From NCBI RefSeq assembly GCF_021228295.1, contig NZ_JAJQPD010000001.1, positions 372,001 through 436,000 on the forward strand: a stretch of DNA of 64,000 nucleotides, written 5' to 3'. Below are positions 62,223 to 64,000 of this stretch, in pieces. The position numbers were made by a program, and so were the translations under genes. The notes under the pieces are model-generated. The model did not search any database, had not been told where the DNA came from, and was given only the letters and a program-made list of their open reading frames with translations. This DNA comes from Agromyces humatus. GTDB taxonomy: Bacteria; Actinomycetota; Actinomycetes; Actinomycetales; Microbacteriaceae. Position 1 is the first letter of the stretch, and the number at the start of each line of letters is the position of its first letter.

Positions 62223-63503
62223 GTGAGCGAGCGCACGGGGAGCCGGTCGGGCGACCACGGTCGCCCGCTCGAGGCGCCGCCCGCGGCATCCGCTGCGGCA
62301 CCCGACGGTGCCGAACCCGCCGCGTCGGCCAAAGAGCGATTCAACGCGTTCACCGAGCCCATCCGTGAACGCTTCGAGGAGCCGATCAGCACGGTCGGCA
62401 CCATCACGCAGAAGACGCTCTCGCTGTTCCCCGTGCGGGTGTGGCGCCACTTCCTGTACCAGAACGGGTTCATCCTCTCGTCGGGGCTCAGCTACCAGGC
62501 GCTCTTCGCGATCTTCGCGGCGCTGTACGTCGTGCTCGCGGTCGCGGGAATCTGGCTGACGGGCAATGAGGCGACGCTCGACGCGTTCGTGACGCTGCTC
62601 AACACCTACGCGCCCGGGCTCATCGGTCCGACCGGCGTGCTCACGACCGACGAGCTCACCGAGATCGCCACCCAGAGCACGAGCCTGTTCGGCTGGACCG
62701 GCGCCGTCGCCCTCGCGGGCCTCATCTGGACGGCCATCGCGTGGATCACCTACGCGCGAACCGCCGTGCGCAGCATCTTCGGACTGCCGAAGGACACGCG
62801 AGCCTACGTGCTGCTGAAAGCGCGGGACTTCCTCGCAGGGTTGGCGTTCGGCACGATCCTCCTGATCGCCACGGGCCTGTCGGTCGCGACGACGTCGTTC
62901 CTCGACTGGCTGCTCGGACTCGTGGGGCTCGACAGCGGCTCTGGCTGGTCGGACTTCCTCGTGCAGGCCGGCGCGTTCCTCGTCGTGTTCGCGATCGACA
63001 CGCTGGCCCTCGCCGTCATGTTCCGGTTCCTCTCGGGAGCGGCCATGCCGTGGCGGCGCGTGTGGGTCGGCTCGCTGCTGGGTTCGGCGGCGCTGTCGGC
63101 ACTGCAGCTGCTCGGAGGGTTCCTGCTCGGCCGGGCCTCCACCAACCCGCTGCTCGCGACGTTCGCCGTGTTCATCGGAATGCTGCTCTGGTTCCGCATC
63201 ACGAGCATCATCATCCTGGTCGCGGCGAGCTGGATCGCCGTCGAGGCCGCCGATGCCCATGAGTCGCTGCGCAAGGTGACCCCCGAGCAGCTCGCCGCCG
63301 AACAGCTCGAGCGCGAGCAGGAGGCGCTCGTCACGGCGGCGCGAGTGCGCGTTCGCGAGGCCGCCGCCGACGCGGCCGCCGCGAACTGGATGGGGCGGTT
63401 CGCGGCGAAGCGTCGCCTCGACCGGGCCGAATCCGAACTCGCCGAGCTCGAGGCATCCGCACCCGCCGAACCGCCGCGAAAGCACGTCGGAGGCCTCCCC
63501 TAG
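62223..63503 (+). CDS. YihY/BrkB (UPF0761) family membrane protein
   Basis: 426-aa protein. A polar N-terminus of ~80 residues leads to six helices with FILSSGLSYQALFAIFAALY and WTAIAWITYARTAVRSIFGL, the YihY/BrkB blocks (once annotated ribonuclease BN by mistake). A charged helical C-terminal domain (EQLAAEQLEREQEALV; KRRLDRAESELAELEAS) is probably a coiled coil. GTG 62223 has GAGAGG 4 nt upstream. It is 27 nt after sdhB and may be in the same transcript. Function unknown. Its stop codon is part of the xthA -10 box. Confidence 0.88.
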   Translation: MSERTGSRSGDHGRPLEAPPAASAAAPDGAEPAASAKERFNAFTEPIRERFEEPISTVGTITQKTLSLFPVRVWRHFLYQNGFILSSGLSYQALFAIFAALYVVLAVAGIWLTGNEATLDAFVTLLNTYAPGLIGPTGVLTTDELTEIATQSTSLFGWTGAVALAGLIWTAIAWITYARTAVRSIFGLPKDTRAYVLLKARDFLAGLAFGTILLIATGLSVATTSFLDWLLGLVGLDSGSGWSDFLVQAGAFLVVFAIDTLALAVMFRFLSGAAMPWRRVWVGSLLGSAALSALQLLGGFLLGRASTNPLLATFAVFIGMLLWFRITSIIILVAASWIAVEAADAHESLRKVTPEQLAAEQLEREQEALVTAARVRVREAAADAAAANWMGRFAAKRRLDRAESELAELEASAPAEPPRKHVGGLP

Positions 63504-63506
63504 GAT
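63501..63506 (+). promoter_or_regulatory. -10 box TAGGAT for xthA, leaderless arrangement
   Basis: TAGGAT with 7 nt to ATG 63514. The TAG is also the stop codon of the YihY gene. Confidence 0.5.
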
Positions 63507-63513
63507 CGAATGC

Positions 63514-64000
63514 ATGCCCTCTGCGAAGCCCCTCCGTCTCGCCAGCGTCAACGTCAACGGGGTGCGCGCCTCGTTCCGAAAGGGCATGGGCGAGTGGCTG
63601 GCCGCTCGCGATGTCGACATCCTCGCCATGCAAGAGGTGCGCGCGTCGATCGAAGATCTGCAGGGCCTGCTCGGCGACGACTGGGACATCCTGCACGATC
63701 CCGCGACCGCGAAGGGTCGCGCCGGCGTCGCGATCGCGAGCCGCAACCGCGCCCACATCCATCGGGTCGAACTCGGCGCCCCCGACTTCGACAGCGCCGG
63801 CCGCTGGCTCGAAGCCGACTACGAGGTGGGCGGGCGGGTGCTCACGGTCGTGTCGGCCTACGTGCACTCGGGTGAAGACGGCACGCCCAAGCAGGTCGAG
63901 AAGTACCGATTCCTCGATGCGATGGAAGCGCGCATGCCGCGGCTCGTCGAGCACGCCGAGCTCGCGGTCATCGTCGGCGACCTGAACGTCGGCCACCGCA
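63514..64000 (+). CDS. xthA: Exodeoxyribonuclease III, N-terminal part
   Basis: The reading frame is open from ATG 63514 to the window end (162 codons). LRLASVNVNGVRASFRKGM has the N-terminal metal-site Asn, ILAMQEVRA the metal-binding Glu, and VIVGDLNVGHR the DLN motif of the AP endonuclease/exonuclease III fold. GRAGVAIASR and SAYVHSGEDGTPKQVEKYRF agree. It repairs abasic sites in DNA. The C-terminal half, with the catalytic D-x-x-R-x-D-H region, lies outside the window. Confidence 0.9.
   Translation, partial: MPSAKPLRLASVNVNGVRASFRKGMGEWLAARDVDILAMQEVRASIEDLQGLLGDDWDILHDPATAKGRAGVAIASRNRAHIHRVELGAPDFDSAGRWLEADYEVGGRVLTVVSAYVHSGEDGTPKQVEKYRFLDAMEARMPRLVEHAELAVIVGDLNVGHR

Overview
The window is about 70% G+C and almost fully coding, with many 4-bp ATGA/GTGA stop-start overlaps. 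It carries accA/accB-type acyl-CoA carboxylase genes with a small epsilon subunit, LGFP-repeat and LytR-CpsA-Psr cell-wall proteins, a DUF6541 membrane protein, paired BMP lipoproteins and many apparently leaderless genes (TANNNT box 6-8 nt before the start codon). This points to an actinobacterium, most likely a member of the Microbacteriaceae. The family assignment is inferred from gene content and order, not from a marker gene.

Region 1 (1-21.7 kb) is a surface-polysaccharide locus. A leftward operon (12.07 kb down to 0.18 kb) encodes a WlbB-like N-acetyltransferase, a DegT/WlbC-like aminotransferase, a Gfo/Idh/MocA (WlbA-like) dehydrogenase, three GT4-type glycosyltransferases, an ABC exporter, a GT2 and two paralogous GT4s. 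A partial WecB-like epimerase converges on its end. The sugar enzymes together fit a route to a UDP-2,3-diacetamido-2,3-dideoxyuronic acid. Next come a dolichol-phosphate-sugar-synthase-like GT2 with a DUF2304 partner, a large DUF6541 membrane protein, galE, a secreted LGFP-repeat protein and three more glycosyltransferases.

Region 2 (21.7-38 kb) is a core block: an LCP ligase, purE, purK, GtrA, a DarT-like protein, a PH-domain protein, birA, acyl-CoA carboxylase beta and epsilon subunits, a membrane protein with a sensor kinase and a frameshifted response regulator, a TrmA-like RNA methyltransferase, Maf, and the biotin-carrying alpha subunit. Between purE and purK, where an uninterrupted pair is expected, lies about 1 kb holding a 94-aa GIY-YIG nuclease flanked by two inverted arrays of 38/39-nt and 24-nt repeat modules. 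Related palindromic repeats occur as inverted pairs at three other places. This nuclease-plus-repeat unit is the best candidate for an undescribed system.

Region 3 (38-42.8 kb) is a LacI-type regulator with a DctPQM TRAP transporter beside a decayed amino-acid permease fragment. The lacI and dctP promoters both carry a GTTGCCA operator overlapping a consensus-spaced -35 box, so the regulon can be read directly.

Region 4 (42.8-57.4 kb) is a nucleoside uptake and salvage block: a cysteine-less LpdA-type flavoprotein, purine nucleoside phosphorylase, a phosphohexo/phosphopentomutase, an orphan EIIA, adenosine deaminase, thymidine phosphorylase, cytidine deaminase, and a BMP-type ABC nucleoside transporter with two lipoproteins. 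Region 5 (57.4-64 kb) holds mannose-1-phosphate guanylyltransferase, sdhCDAB, a YihY/BrkB membrane protein and the start of exonuclease III. I saw no rRNA, tRNA, CRISPR array, insertion sequence or replication origin.
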